From NCBI RefSeq assembly GCF_012911845.1, contig NZ_JAAXCU010000051.1:1-64000 (forward strand): 64,000 bases of DNA, in the 5' to 3' direction. This DNA comes from Bacillus sp. RO2. GTDB taxonomy: Bacteria; Bacillota; Bacilli; Bacillales; Bacillaceae_I. The notes beneath the pieces are model-generated. The model made no database searches, was not told the origin of the DNA, and saw only the letters and a program-made list of their open reading frames with translations. Below are positions 26,445-37,022 of the stretch, piece after piece (the stretch's first letter is position 1; every line of letters begins with the position of its first letter). The translations under genes and the position numbers were made by a program.

Positions 26445-27053
26445 TTATTTTGCTTCGTTGTAAAGTTTTCCTACTACATCCCAGTTGATTACGTTGAAGA
26501 ATGCGTTGATGTAGTCAGGACGGCGGTTTTGGTAGTTTAGGTAGTAAGCGTGCTCCCAAACGTCAAGGCCAAGAACTGGAGTCTTACCTTCCATTAATGG
26601 AGAGTCTTGGTTTGGCGTGCTTGTAATTTCAAGTTCACCGTTGTTTACTACTAACCAAGCCCAACCAGAACCGAAACGAGTAGCTGCAGCTTTTGCAAAC
26701 TCATCTTTGAAGTTGTCAAAGCTCCCAAATTTGCTAGTTAAAGCGTCAGCCAATTCACCGTTTGGAGAAGTAGCGCCACCTGGAGTAAGGATGTTCCAGA
26801 AAAGACTGTGGTTCGCATGTCCACCACCGTGGTTGCGAACAGCAGTTTTGATGTTTTCAGGAACTGCATCCATGTTGGAAATTAGCTCCTCTACACTTTT
26901 ACCTTGAAGTTCTGCTTGTCCTTCAAGTGCTGCGTTAATACCTGTTACGTAAGTATTGTGATGCTTTGTGTGGTGAATGTTCATTGTTTCTTTGTCGATG
27001 TGAGGCTCCAATGCGTCGTATGCATAAGGTAATTGTGGTAGTTCGTATGCCAT
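26445..27053 (-). CDS. sodA: Superoxide dismutase (Mn/Fe)
   Basis: This 202-residue enzyme has the metal ligands in DVWEHAYY plus His in [10 protein letters not shown] and in [11 protein letters not shown]. It converts superoxide to H2O2 and O2. Gly in GGGHANH and the Gln-poor C-terminal half fit the Mn type usual in Bacillus. It is a single gene with its own terminator, positioned as in B. subtilis. Confidence 0.97.
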   Translation of the reverse strand: MAYELPQLPYAYDALEPHIDKETMNIHHTKHHNTYVTGINAALEGQAELQGKSVEELISNMDAVPENIKTAVRNHGGGHANHSLFWNILTPGGATSPNGELADALTSKFGSFDNFKDEFAKAAATRFGSGWAWLVVNNGELEITSTPNQDSPLMEGKTPVLGLDVWEHAYYLNYQNRRPDYINAFFNVINWDVVGKLYNEAK

Positions 27054-27192
27054 AATTATCTCCTCCTAATTGTTATGTATTAAAAAATTGAACCAAAAAA
27101 GCAAGACCCTTTTGATCCGTTAGTTTCAGATTACCAAAACTTGTACAATCTTTCAATTAATCTGCTTGCCTTCCTAAAATAATTATTAACTA

Positions 27193-28215
<1,023 letters not shown>

Positions 28216-28230
28216 CTAGTATAACCTTGT

Positions 28231-28710
28231 TTAAATGAAAATAAAGAACACAATTATCATAATCCCCTGGATGATCCCTTTCACCAATGCACTGCTGAAG
28301 AGACCAACAACAGACCCGAATCCGGCTTTCATGGAGGCTTTTAATCCATTTCTGTTAAACATCAGTTCACCAATGACCGCTCCCAAAAATGGCCCAAGAA
28401 TAATACCTGCAATCGGGATGACAAACGGGCCAACCAATAACCCTATGGTACTACCCCAGATAGATGCGTTGCTACCGCCAAACTTTTTAACACCTAAAAG
28501 ATTTGCAAAGTAGTCCGCGACAAATAGTAAAATGACAAATAATACGGTGATGGTCCAGAATATAAAAGTCAGCTCTTCGAAAGAGAAAAATACACCATAA
28601 AGAAGAAATCCACCTACTAAAAAGAGCACACTTGGAATGATTGGATAGACCAATCCAACAAAAGCAATGACAAATAATGCAATAATTATTGCCCAATATA
28701 CGATTTCCAC
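28231..28710 (-). CDS. yqgC: DUF456 membrane protein YqgC
   Basis: The 159-residue protein has four or five membrane segments with the glycine-rich DUF456 core (GLLVGPFVIPIAGIILGPFLGAVIGE). The GTG at 28710 with AGAGG eight bases upstream gives the family length, while a longer frame reaches 28752. Position fits B. subtilis yqgC. The function is unknown. Confidence 0.82.
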   Translation of the reverse strand: MEIVYWAIIIALFVIAFVGLVYPIIPSVLFLVGGFLLYGVFFSFEELTFIFWTITVLFVILLFVADYFANLLGVKKFGGSNASIWGSTIGLLVGPFVIPIAGIILGPFLGAVIGELMFNRNGLKASMKAGFGSVVGLFSSALVKGIIQGIMIIVFFIFI

Positions 28711-28732
28711 TACAAAACCCTCTTTCATAAAT

Positions 28733-28766
28733 TTTAAAAAAACCAGACCCATAAGAGTCCGGTTTA
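28733..28766 (-). terminator. Terminator of the Na/Pi cotransporter gene
   Basis: AACC(G)GAC pairs with GTC(T)GGTT, followed by TTTTTTAAAA. It overlaps the region just upstream of yqgC. Confidence 0.75.
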
Positions 28767-28784
28767 ATTATACGTTCTTACCTA

Positions 28785-30425
28785 TTATAAAGTTTCGTGA
28801 TCTTCGCCTAAAACTGCCTCTGCGATATTTACAGCGTGGTCTCCGATGCGCTCAAGGTTACTGATAATATCTACAAACACAATTCCAGCTTGGCCGGAGC
28901 ATAATCCCTCATTCATACGTAAGATATGTTTCTTACGAAGTGAGCGCTCCATTTTGTCAATTTGATCTTCTTTCATACGAACATCATTTGCAAGTGTTTT
29001 ATCATTTGTACGTAGTGCTTCAATGGATTCTTTTACAGTGGAAACTGTTAGTGAGAACATTTCCTCTAAATCCTTCTCAGCAGCTTCTGTTAACTCTACT
29101 TTGTTTGCAATTTGATAATCCACTAACTCGACGATATTTTCGAAGTGGTCACCAATTCTTTCAATATCTCTTACTGTATCCATTAATACAGAATGTTCTT
29201 CTGACTCATTATCTGATAAAGAGCTTGAAGATAATTTTACAAGATAGTCTGTAATTTTTCTATCTAGGTTATTAATCGCTTCTTCCACTTGATAAGCTTG
29301 TTCAGAATATTTTGTAACGCCAGTCTTTAAATATTCGTGTGTAGATTCAAGTCCTACAACAGAATATTCACCCATACGAAGCACTTCTTCTTTTGCTTGT
29401 CCAAGTGCCAATGATGGTGATTGTTCAATGAAGATTGGATCTAAATGCTTTGGTTTGTATTCTACAAAGCTGTCCTCACCAGGAATGATTTTCGTTACAA
29501 TTAATGCCAGAAGTCCAATAAACGGCAATTGTATAATCACATTGGCAATATTAAATGAACCGTGTGCAAATGCAATGGTCATTTCTGGGTTAAGATCTAG
29601 CTTTTGTTGTAAAAACTCCACATACATTTGGAATGGAATCAACAATATTAAAACAATAGCTGTTCCTAAAACGTTAAACAATACATGCGATAAAGCAGCA
29701 CGTCTTGCAGCAACGCTTGCCCCAAGAGCAGCTAGAACTGCTGTAATCGTTGTACCAATATTGTCTCCAAAAAGTACAGGTAATGCAGCTCTAAGATCCA
29801 TAGCACCTTGTCCGTAGAGTTCTTGCAGAATCCCTACAGTAGCACTTGAACTCTGAACAATAACAGTAAAGACAGTTCCAACCACTACCCCAAGTATTGG
29901 ATTATCACTCATAGTAACCGTTAAATCAATGAAAGCAGGAAATTCTCGTAGTGGTTTAAGTCCACCTCCCATGATTTTCAAACCATAGAATAATGTACCA
30001 AAACCAAATACTATCTGACCGAAGTATTGTATCTTATGATTTTTAAAGAAGAATAACAAGATTGCACCAACAGCAATAATCGGCAAGGCATACTCATCAA
30101 TTTTAATACCAATGATGAATGCTGTTACGGTTGTACCCACGTTTGCACCCATGATTACTCCAATCGCTTGGCGCAACGTCATAAATCCTGCACTAACTAA
30201 ACCTACTGTCAGTGCCGTGGTACCAGAACTTGATTGAATTAGGACCGTTACAAGAATACCCGCAAATACACCCATTAACGGATTTGTTGTAAAACGATCT
30301 AAAATATCTCTCAGCTTATCACCAGCTGATTTTTGCAGTCCGTCACCCATGTATTTAATCCCGAAAAGGAAAATACCCAGACCACCAATAAATTCAAAAA
30401 TTAACTTCTGAACATCCAAGTCCAA
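28785..30425 (-). CDS. Na+/phosphate cotransporter family protein with PhoU-like tail
   Basis: The N-terminal ~320 residues carry the paired NptA repeats (ILVTVLIQSSSGTTALTVGLV and FTVIVQSSSATVGILQE, the QSSS motifs of Na/Pi transporters). The C-terminal ~190 residues form a helical PhoU-like domain (DTVRDIERIGDHFENIVELV, ISNLERIGDHAVNIAEAV). I prefer the TTG at 30425 (MDLDVQKLIFEF), since AAGGGG lies nine bases upstream; the longest frame starts at 30446. It likely moves phosphate with Na+ and could add to or balance the Pst system. Confidence 0.85.
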   Translation of the reverse strand: MDLDVQKLIFEFIGGLGIFLFGIKYMGDGLQKSAGDKLRDILDRFTTNPLMGVFAGILVTVLIQSSSGTTALTVGLVSAGFMTLRQAIGVIMGANVGTTVTAFIIGIKIDEYALPIIAVGAILLFFFKNHKIQYFGQIVFGFGTLFYGLKIMGGGLKPLREFPAFIDLTVTMSDNPILGVVVGTVFTVIVQSSSATVGILQELYGQGAMDLRAALPVLFGDNIGTTITAVLAALGASVAARRAALSHVLFNVLGTAIVLILLIPFQMYVEFLQQKLDLNPEMTIAFAHGSFNIANVIIQLPFIGLLALIVTKIIPGEDSFVEYKPKHLDPIFIEQSPSLALGQAKEEVLRMGEYSVVGLESTHEYLKTGVTKYSEQAYQVEEAINNLDRKITDYLVKLSSSSLSDNESEEHSVLMDTVRDIERIGDHFENIVELVDYQIANKVELTEAAEKDLEEMFSLTVSTVKESIEALRTNDKTLANDVRMKEDQIDKMERSLRKKHILRMNEGLCSGQAGIVFVDIISNLERIGDHAVNIAEAVLGEDHETL

Positions 30426-30662
30426 TACATTCAACCCCTTAATCAAAAACTATATAGTATCGACAAAAATCTACAAAACCAAATACAATTATTAACCTAA
30501 TATTATTCTAATGTAAATAGATTCACTAATAAATTTACATTATCTTTACAAACCGTAACTTGAAATTTACATTAGTGGCCGTTAAGTAATAAAATATTGT
30601 TCTCATGTCCCAATGTAGGGTAACATAAAATTGGAATATCATATAAAAAGGACTGATAGATA

Positions 30663-31448
30663 TTGAATATTTTTTCTCAATTTGTTAAAAGCTTGTATTC
30701 CCCAAAAGCAATGGCCTCCTTCCGCTTTCAAGGAATAGGTAAAACCATCCTGTACGTATTTTTTCTTGTTCTTATATCTTCTATTCCCATGTTTATCACT
30801 TTTGGAACTAGTGCAGTGAATTTAGTTAATAGTACAGAAGAATTTCTACAAAACGAAACACCCGACTTTTATATCAAGGACGGAGAATTTTTTGCAGATG
30901 TACAGGAACCTTTCATTGTAGATGAAGAAGGTTTTGCAATTATCTTGGACCCTGAAAACGAATTATCGTTAAATGAGATCAGCTCTTACGGTGATGTTGT
31001 AGCCATCCAGTCAAAGGAAATAATCTTTAAAGGAGCAGGCCAGACCGATTTTGTACCATTAAGTGATTTCCAGGGTACAGAAGTAGCAAAAGAAGACTTA
31101 CTTCAATTCATGGATTCTGTAGGAAGCGCATTTCCTATCATCATTACAGTTTTAATAGTAGTAGGTTATCTATTCTTTACAGCTACTAAATTCGTTCAAA
31201 TCTCTATTTTAGGTTTGTTTGGGTTACTCCTTAAGAATGTGTTAAAAAGAAATAAATTACAGTATCGCCACACTTGGGTCTTGGCTGCGTATGCTGTCAC
31301 CCTTCCAACATTGATCTTTACGATTTTACAGACAAGCGGTTTGGTATTACCGTTTTCCTCATTAATAAGCTTTGCTGTATCTCTTTTTATACTCTATCTT
31401 GTTATTAAGGAAGTTAAAGTTAAAAAGTCGACTACTGCAATTAATTAA
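30663..31448 (+). CDS. yqgB: DUF1189 membrane protein YqgB
   Basis: The 261-residue protein has a membrane segment at ~26-48, an extracellular domain of ~110 residues, then three or four membrane segments in the C-terminal half. It begins with TTG (MNIFSQFVKSLYSPKAMASFR), with AGGA ten bases upstream. This start and layout match DUF1189 family members such as B. subtilis YqgB. The function is unknown. Confidence 0.82.
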   Translation: MNIFSQFVKSLYSPKAMASFRFQGIGKTILYVFFLVLISSIPMFITFGTSAVNLVNSTEEFLQNETPDFYIKDGEFFADVQEPFIVDEEGFAIILDPENELSLNEISSYGDVVAIQSKEIIFKGAGQTDFVPLSDFQGTEVAKEDLLQFMDSVGSAFPIIITVLIVVGYLFFTATKFVQISILGLFGLLLKNVLKRNKLQYRHTWVLAAYAVTLPTLIFTILQTSGLVLPFSSLISFAVSLFILYLVIKEVKVKKSTTAIN

Positions 31449-31449
31449 A

Positions 31450-31494
31450 AAAAATGCACCGACAAATTTCACATAATTTGTCGGTGCTTTTTTG
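31450..31494 (+). terminator. Terminator of yqgB
   Basis: GCACCGACAAAT pairs with ATTTGTCGGTGC, followed by TTTTTTG. Confidence 0.92.
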
Positions 31495-31553
31495 TTATTT
31501 TTTTCTTGGACAAGCATATAGTTAAGTATGCTTGAATGAGGGGGAAGTTAAAA

Positions 31554-31904
31554 ATGATCCGATTATTCGTTGCAGCTCTAATTCTCGTTACTATCTACAG
31601 CATCTATTATGATATATCATCCGGTACCATCCCAGAGCCTGCCTCTCCTGTTGCAGCTCCTGTTCCTATTACAAACCCTGATACAGAATCAGAAAGTTCC
31701 ACCCAATCCTCACCTTCTAACAACCTTTACATAGAAGTAGAAATAAAAGCTGGTGATACCGTACTCACTGTCGCCGAAAAGATTGCAAACAAACCAATTC
31801 CTGTCTCCATCACACAACTAGTAGAGGACTTCCAAAACCTAAACGACGGCATCACCCCAGAAAAAATCCAAATCGGCAAAATCTACAAGTTTCCTGTCTA
31901 CTAA
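31554..31904 (+). CDS. yqfZ: Membrane-anchored LysM-like protein YqfZ
   Basis: This 116-residue protein has one N-terminal membrane segment (MIRLFVAALILVTIYSIYY), a Pro/Ser/Thr linker and a C-terminal module (IEVEIKAGDTVLTVAEKIA ... IQIGKIYKFPVY) that looks like a single LysM domain, so it probably binds peptidoglycan outside the membrane. The ATG at 31554 follows GGGGG by nine bases. An ATG at 31536 overlaps that site and is less likely. It is next to ispG as in B. subtilis. Confidence 0.75.
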   Translation: MIRLFVAALILVTIYSIYYDISSGTIPEPASPVAAPVPITNPDTESESSTQSSPSNNLYIEVEIKAGDTVLTVAEKIANKPIPVSITQLVEDFQNLNDGITPEKIQIGKIYKFPVY

Positions 31905-31925
31905 CAGCCAGGAAACTTTTACATT
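31888..31925 (+). terminator. Terminator overlapping the yqfZ stop
   Basis: AAGTTTCCTG (inside the last yqfZ codons) pairs with CAGGAAACTT, followed by TTACATT. A near-copy of the right arm recurs at 32080-32092. Confidence 0.7.
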
Positions 31926-31949
31926 ATATATAATTTGAAATAGACAACC

Positions 31950-32058
31950 CTGTTGATTGAAGTGGAAGGCGCGCAGACGCCAGCAGGCAGGAAGGGACAG
32001 GGGAGACCCCGCAACGAAGTGAGGAGGCTCCCGGACCGCCCGCAACGGAAATCAACCG
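31950..32058 (+). repeat. Intergenic repeat copy R4
   Basis: This is a forward copy from CTGTTGATTGAAGTGG to CGGAAATCAAC, about 20 bp shorter than others. Its inner arms are GGGGAG and CTCCCGG. It lies between the yqfZ terminator and a second, similar hairpin. Confidence 0.88.
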
Positions 32059-32065
32059 TTAGTTC

Positions 32066-32095
32066 CAGTCTCCTGAGAGTCAGGAAACTTTTTCA
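32066..32095 (+). terminator. Second terminator-like hairpin after R4
   Basis: AGTCTCCTGA pairs with TCAGGAAACT around GAG, followed by TTTTC. It resembles the yqfZ terminator on the other side of R4. The rest of the 31905-32232 gap is AT-rich and holds the presumed ispG promoter. Confidence 0.6.
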
Positions 32096-32232
32096 CTTGT
32101 CAGATGTGATTACGATTGTTAAAATATGTTGGGAGTTAGTGGATAATACTAGCTTTTTTTCTCATTACAAGCTACTCTTATGAAAGAAAGATGTTTTGAT
32201 CTGTAGATCATTCCTAAAGGAGCGATTCACTC

Positions 32233-33339
32233 GTGAATGAAATAATACATCGTACAAAAACCCGTCCGGTTAAAGTTGGAGACATTACAATTGGCGGGAG
32301 TAACGAACTATTCATCCAAAGTATGACAACCACCAAGACACATGACGTAGAAGCAACGGTTGCAGAAATTAAACGCTTGGAAGAAGCAGGCTGTCAGGTA
32401 GTCCGTGTGGCATGTCCCGACGAGCGCGCAGCTAATGCCATTGCTGACATAAAAAAACAAATTAACATTCCGCTAGTTGTGGATATTCATTTTGATTACA
32501 AACTGGCTCTTAAAGCAATTGAAGGCGGTGCGGATAAAATCCGTATCAACCCAGGTAACATCGGACGCCGCGAAAAAGTAGAAGCCGTTGTAAAAGCGTG
32601 TAAAGAAAAAGGCATTCCGATTCGTATTGGTGTAAATGCTGGTTCTTTGGAAAAGCGCATCATTGAAAAATATGGTTACCCTACTGCAGACGGCATGGTG
32701 GAAAGTGCTCTTCACCACATAAAAATATTAGAAGACCTTGATTTCCACGATATCATTGTTTCCATGAAGGCATCTGATGTGAACCTTGCTATTGAAGCAT
32801 ACGAAAAAGCAGCAAAAGCTTTTGATTATCCACTTCATTTAGGTATCACAGAATCAGGCACCCTTTTTGCTGGTACTGTAAAAAGTGCTGCCGGCCTTGG
32901 AGCGATTCTAAGCAAGGGCATCGGGAACACGTTACGTATTTCCTTAAGCGCTGATCCAGTGGAGGAAGTAAAAGTAGCACGTGAACTATTGAAATCTTTT
33001 GGCCTATCATCTAACGCAGCGACACTTATTTCTTGTCCTACATGTGGACGAATTGAAATTGATTTAATCAGTATCGCAAATGAAGTAGAGGAATACATCT
33101 CTACGATCAAGGCACCAATTAAAGTAGCAGTACTTGGTTGTGCTGTAAACGGCCCTGGTGAAGCACGCGAAGCTGATATTGGTATCGCTGGCGCACGTAA
33201 CGAGGGATTACTTTTCCGTAAAGGAGAAATTGTCCGCAAAGTGCCTGAAGCTACCATGGTGGAAGAATTAAAGAAAGAAATCGATAAAATTGCAGAAGAG
33301 TACTTTGCACAACAAGAAGAAGAAAAGGCAAAAGCTTGA
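32233..33339 (+). CDS. ispG: 4-hydroxy-3-methylbut-2-enyl diphosphate synthase (flavodoxin)
   Basis: The 368-residue enzyme has the TIM-barrel part ([32 protein letters not shown]) and the Fe-S ligands CPTCGR (~268) and CAVNGPGEA (~303). It makes HMBPP, the next-to-last step of the MEP route to isoprenoids. The last enzyme, IspH, is also in this window. It starts with GTG at 32233, with AAAGGAG ten bases upstream, and ends in a Glu/Lys tail before a terminator. Confidence 0.96.
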   Translation: MNEIIHRTKTRPVKVGDITIGGSNELFIQSMTTTKTHDVEATVAEIKRLEEAGCQVVRVACPDERAANAIADIKKQINIPLVVDIHFDYKLALKAIEGGADKIRINPGNIGRREKVEAVVKACKEKGIPIRIGVNAGSLEKRIIEKYGYPTADGMVESALHHIKILEDLDFHDIIVSMKASDVNLAIEAYEKAAKAFDYPLHLGITESGTLFAGTVKSAAGLGAILSKGIGNTLRISLSADPVEEVKVARELLKSFGLSSNAATLISCPTCGRIEIDLISIANEVEEYISTIKAPIKVAVLGCAVNGPGEAREADIGIAGARNEGLLFRKGEIVRKVPEATMVEELKKEIDKIAEEYFAQQEEEKAKA

Positions 33340-33366
33340 CACCAATTGGTGCCAAGCTTTTTTCTT
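33328..33366 (+). terminator. Terminator of ispG
   Basis: AAAAGCTTG-AC-ACCA pairs with TGGT-GC-CAAGCTTTT, followed by TTC. Confidence 0.92.
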
Positions 33367-33398
33367 GCCCTTTTAATGGATGAACCATTTAGGTGGTG

Positions 33399-33812
33399 TT
33401 AAAACAATGGCAGTACAAAAATCCCAACAACAATGGAAACGATACCGATTCCGATTGCCCATGCTCCTAACCCAGTTGCCCCACGCTTGCGAGCAATAAA
33501 TCCGACGATAATACCGGCAGCTCCCATAATGATTGGTAGGAAGAACAACGACAGGATTGATAAGGCTAACCCTAAAATCCCGAGCCCTCGTCCACTCATT
33601 CCCATTACGTCACTGCGCTCTTCTTCAAAAATTGCTTCTCGTTCTCTGCTTCTGTCTGATTGTACAACAGGAGGCACTGCAGCAACCTCAGCTGCATGCT
33701 CTTCTAGAAAGTCCCGATGTCCCTTCGCTCTAGAAACATGAGGTTCTTCATAAGCCAAGTCTGAATCAAAACGGTCAAGTTTCTCTTCGTTTTTCTCAAA
33801 TTCACTTGCCAT
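33399..33812 (-). CDS. yqfX: Small membrane protein YqfX
   Basis: The 137-residue protein has a charged N-terminal half (residues 1-75, rich in Glu, Asp and Arg) and two membrane segments at the C-terminal end (ILGLALSILSLFFLPIIMGAAGIIVGF and LGAWAIGIGIVSIVVGIFVLP). The ATG at 33812 (MASEFEK) with GCGAGGGAT upstream is the start; an upstream in-frame ATG at 33863 lacks a site. Position matches B. subtilis yqfX. The function is unknown. Confidence 0.78.
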   Translation of the reverse strand: MASEFEKNEEKLDRFDSDLAYEEPHVSRAKGHRDFLEEHAAEVAAVPPVVQSDRSREREAIFEEERSDVMGMSGRGLGILGLALSILSLFFLPIIMGAAGIIVGFIARKRGATGLGAWAIGIGIVSIVVGIFVLPLF

Positions 33813-33995
33813 TCGTATCCCTCGCTTTCTTAAGAAGTTAGGAGCATTAATTAGTATGAGCAAGTCAAGGCAAAATCATGGGTGTCAAACTTTGTTAAGT
33901 TTTGTTACCTTCACTTCAGTAAATTGACTAAGAAATAAACAGAAAAAAGGACAAAATATGATAAAATAAGTGTAGCAATAGGACTGGAGGCAATT

Positions 33996-34577
33996 ATGAG
34001 AAAAAGATTTGGGATTGACATTGACGGGACGTTAACCTGCCCTTCGACTTTTGTACCTTTTATCAATCAAACACTAAATAAAAATATAACCCTCGAAGAC
34101 ATGATACAATACGATTTGACTCCTCTTATGGGCTTAGATGAAGCAGGTTTTTGGAAATGGATGGACGAGATGGAACCGATTATTTATAAAGATGCCCCAC
34201 TTGCCGAAGGAGCAAAAACAGTTGTGCAACGGTGGAAAGACGAATTTGACCTCTATTTTATCAGCGCACGCAGAAACCATCTTTTGGGAGTCACGCAAAA
34301 CTGGTTTTCAAAGCAAGAAATTGATTACGACCACTTAGAACTAATCGGTACACACAATAAAATTGCTGCAGTAAAAAAACATAACATAGAACTCTTCTTT
34401 GAAGATAAACATGATAATGCCTGTGATATAAGTGAAGAATGTGACATACCTGTCATATTATTTGATACCCCATACAATAGGGAACCGATTCCTGCAAACG
34501 TACACAGAGTCTTCAGTTGGAAAGAAGCAGACCAAAAAGTACAATCTTTGCTACAAGCAATTAGCGCTACAAGGTAA
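33996..34577 (+). CDS. yqfW: HAD-family nucleotidase-like protein YqfW
   Basis: This 193-residue protein has HAD motif I DIDGTLT (residues 8-14), a Ser in FISARR (~90) as motif II, and FFEDKHDNACDI as motif III/IV. The plan fits small 5'-nucleotidase-like HAD proteins of the 5'(3')-deoxyribonucleotidase group. It has CTGGAGG before its ATG and a strong terminator after it. The substrate is inferred only. Confidence 0.8.
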   Translation: MRKRFGIDIDGTLTCPSTFVPFINQTLNKNITLEDMIQYDLTPLMGLDEAGFWKWMDEMEPIIYKDAPLAEGAKTVVQRWKDEFDLYFISARRNHLLGVTQNWFSKQEIDYDHLELIGTHNKIAAVKKHNIELFFEDKHDNACDISEECDIPVILFDTPYNREPIPANVHRVFSWKEADQKVQSLLQAISATR

Positions 34578-34582
34578 AATTA

Positions 34583-34622
34583 AAGGAGAGTGGATAAATT
34601 AACATCCACTCTCCTTTTTATT
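34583..34622. terminator. Shared terminator of yqfW and the convergent small ORF
   Basis: GGAGAGTGGAT pairs with ATCCACTCTCC around AAATTAAC, with TTTTTATTTT on the plus strand. It lies at the stop codon of the minus-strand ORF 34618-34782, and minus-strand reading gives a weaker tail. Confidence 0.85.
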
Positions 34623-34782
34623 TTGACCTAGACATCGCCAACAGAAGTTTGGTTTCAATTGCCTTTACAAAGTCTTCTGTGCTAATATCTGTTCTTTTTG
34701 ATCCCATATCGCGGATCATCATCATAATGTCTACAAGATCCTCTCTTTTTAAAGAGGAAAGCTGTCCACTCTTCGCTGTCAT
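34618..34782 (-). CDS. Small conserved-looking protein, 54 residues
   Basis: The frame reads MTAKSGQLSSLKREDLVDIM, then MMIRDMGSKRTDISTEDFVKA, ending LLLAMSRSK. AAGGGTG lies about six bases before the ATG. Composition is balanced and protein-like, with alternating charged and hydrophobic residues suggesting two or three helices. It sits between yqfW and zur, facing the same way as zur. I do not recognise the family. Confidence 0.6.
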   Translation of the reverse strand: MTAKSGQLSSLKREDLVDIMMMIRDMGSKRTDISTEDFVKAIETKLLLAMSRSK

Positions 34783-34901
34783 CTCATACACCCTTACGCA
34801 TCTTTTAGAACATGTTTCGTGTATAACCGCCCATTTTCAGAGGGCACACATGTAAAATGGGTGGTAATTACTATATATGAGATAATTCTAAATTTGTTAC
34901 T

Positions 34902-35312
34902 TTAGACGCATTCTGGACACTTACCATAAATCTCAAATTTGTGACCAGTGATGTCATAACCTTTCAGATTATCCTCAAGGTCATGCATTGGACAAGTTTC
35001 AATTTCCTTTGTCTTTCCGCACAACATGCAGATAAAATGATGATGATGATGTTTTGTCGAGCAGGTAAATCGGAAATGTTTTTCGCCAGAAAGCTCCGTA
35101 CTCTCTAAAATTTCTAATTCCACGAACACAGCAAGGTTACGGTAAATGGTATCAAAGCTTAAACCAGGATAATTATCCTTCATTGCGTCCAACACGTCTT
35201 TTGCAGTCAGATACTTATCTTCTTTGGCAAACAGTTCAAGCATTTCCTGTCTTTTCCCGGTATATTTATATCCTTTATCTTTCATTAAAGAGAGCGCCTG
35301 CGTTACATTCAT
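34902..35312 (-). CDS. zur: Zinc uptake regulator Zur (Fur family)
   Basis: This 136-residue protein has a winged-helix N-terminal half ([20 protein letters not shown]) and a dimer/metal half with [13 protein letters not shown] and CPECV, two CxxC pairs that form the structural zinc site. With zinc bound, Zur represses zinc uptake genes. It overlaps znuB by 4 bp and is the third gene of the znuC-znuB-zur operon. Confidence 0.93.
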   Translation of the reverse strand: MNVTQALSLMKDKGYKYTGKRQEMLELFAKEDKYLTAKDVLDAMKDNYPGLSFDTIYRNLAVFVELEILESTELSGEKHFRFTCSTKHHHHHFICMLCGKTKEIETCPMHDLEDNLKGYDITGHKFEIYGKCPECV

Positions 35313-36148
35313 TTTTTTACACCCCTTACTTTATTCCAAAGAATGGTGAAAATTAAAATAAGAACCGATAAGATTACAATGGTCCCTCCAGGTGCAAGAT
35401 CAAAATAAAAAGATGATATCAATCCACCAATCACTGCGATTTCCCCAAAAATGATAGCTAAAACAATCGTTTGCTTAAAGCCCCTGCTCAGCCTCATGCT
35501 TGCAGCTACAGGCAATGTCATAAGCGAGGAAACTAATAGTATCCCGACAATGCGCATAGAAGCAGCAATGACGAGGGCTACCATGATGATAAAAACCAAA
35601 TGAAACACACGTGAATTTACTCCTGATACCTTTGCATGCTCTTCATCAAAGGAAAGGACAAAAAACTCTTTATAAAATAAAACGATGGTGAGCAGCACGC
35701 CAATCGTTACGATAAAAACTGTCCAAAAATCAGATGATGTCACAGCACTTACACTACCGAATAAAAAATTGAATAGATCTGTATTAAAGCCATCTGCAAG
35801 GGAAATAAAGATTACTCCAAGACCAATTCCAGATGATAAAATAATTGGGATAGCAAGCTCCTGGTAGTGTTTATAAACTCCTCGCAACTTTTCAATAAAC
35901 AATGCACCAGTCACAGAAAATGCCATTCCAAAATAGATTGGGCTCACACCGACCATTAATCCGAATCGCTTTTCCACAAGGAGGCTTGCTGCAATTCCGG
36001 CCAAGGTCACATGACTCAAGGCATCTGCAATCAATGAAAGTCTTCTTACTACGACAAAAACACCTAAAAGCGGTGCCAAAAAGCCAATTAAGATCCCTGT
36101 ATAAAACGCATTTCTTAAAAATTCAAATTGCATAAACGCTGATATCAT
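35309..36148 (-). CDS. znuB: Zinc ABC transporter permease ZnuB
   Basis: The 279-residue protein has about eight membrane segments and the ABC-3 motif [26 protein letters not shown] (~28-53). It forms the channel of a high-affinity Zn(II) importer. It begins one base inside the znuC stop region and ends overlapping zur. A Mn importer of the same family is less likely because zur is adjacent. Confidence 0.9.
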   Translation of the reverse strand: MISAFMQFEFLRNAFYTGILIGFLAPLLGVFVVVRRLSLIADALSHVTLAGIAASLLVEKRFGLMVGVSPIYFGMAFSVTGALFIEKLRGVYKHYQELAIPIILSSGIGLGVIFISLADGFNTDLFNFLFGSVSAVTSSDFWTVFIVTIGVLLTIVLFYKEFFVLSFDEEHAKVSGVNSRVFHLVFIIMVALVIAASMRIVGILLVSSLMTLPVAASMRLSRGFKQTIVLAIIFGEIAVIGGLISSFYFDLAPGGTIVILSVLILIFTILWNKVRGVKK

Positions 36149-36933
36149 TACATATGCCCTCCATCATGGTGATGGTGATCATGACTTAAAACATGCACAT
36201 CATGACCGTAAAATTGTGAAAGGTCATTTGTGCGTAATTTTTCAAACTCATCTGTCACACCGTGAAAATGTAAATTTTTGTTCAAGCATGCCACATGTGT
36301 CACTTTTTCCGTAATCGTTCCCACGTCATGTGTGACCAGAATTAACGTGATGCCTAGCTCTTTGTTCAAGTGGGAAAGCATGGAGTAAAAATTTTGCACA
36401 TTTTTAATATCTACTCCAACTGTTGGCTCATCTAGAATCAGAAGTTCCGGTTCACTCACTAAAGCCCTTGCGATAAATACACGCTGCTGCTGTCCCCCTG
36501 ATAGATCTCCAATATTTCTGTCGGTGAAATCTTCCATCCCTACCGCTCGAATGGCTTCTAGCACTTGCTTTTTGTGTTGTTTGTTGAAGAAACGCAATAG
36601 GCCAACCTTTGACACAAGTCCGGTTGAGACCACTTCAAAGACGGTTGCAGGAAATCCGGAATTGAAACTGTTTGCCTTTTGGGAGACAAAACCAATCTTG
36701 CTCCAATCCTTAAACTTTCGAATATCTTTACCAAACAGTTCAATGCTTCCCTTTTGTAGGCGCAAAAGTCCAAGAATACACTTTAAAAGTGTTGATTTAC
36801 CTGAACCATTAGGTCCTACAAGTCCAAGAAAAGCACCTTTTGGCAAGCTCAAATTTATATTTTCAATCACATTTTGTTTTTCATATTTATAGGATAGTCC
36901 CTTGATATCGAGTACTTTTTCCAATTTCATCAC
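36148..36933 (-). CDS. znuC: Zinc ABC transporter ATP-binding protein ZnuC
   Basis: The 261-residue ATPase has Walker A GPNGSGKST (~40), signature [10 protein letters not shown] (~143) and Walker B LLILDEPTVGVD (~164). The C-terminal end is His-rich (HVLSHDHHHHDGGHM), which may bind zinc. No substrate-binding protein (znuA/adcA) is in the window, so that part must be coded elsewhere. A partial Zur-like box lies just upstream. Confidence 0.92.
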   Translation of the reverse strand: MMKLEKVLDIKGLSYKYEKQNVIENINLSLPKGAFLGLVGPNGSGKSTLLKCILGLLRLQKGSIELFGKDIRKFKDWSKIGFVSQKANSFNSGFPATVFEVVSTGLVSKVGLLRFFNKQHKKQVLEAIRAVGMEDFTDRNIGDLSGGQQQRVFIARALVSEPELLILDEPTVGVDIKNVQNFYSMLSHLNKELGITLILVTHDVGTITEKVTHVACLNKNLHFHGVTDEFEKLRTNDLSQFYGHDVHVLSHDHHHHDGGHM

Positions 36934-36942
36934 ACCTTAAAA

Positions 36943-36964
36943 GATAAGAATCATTACGATTTTA
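36943..36964 (-). promoter_or_regulatory. Candidate Zur box before znuC
   Basis: On the minus strand AAATCGTAAT-G-ATTCTTATC matches the left half of the Bacillus Zur site (AAATCGTAATNATTACGATTT) perfectly and the right half partly. It lies about 10 bp upstream of the znuC start. Confidence 0.6.
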
Positions 36965-37022
36965 TAACAATAAGTTAGTATACAACAGGTGGTGGCAAAA
37001 GTAAATATAGAGGCTTTGCAAA

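Noticed and set aside
32100-32130. GATTACGATTG upstream of ispG as a Zur/Fur half-site
   Set aside because: Only one half-site is present and there is no reason for metal control of ispG.
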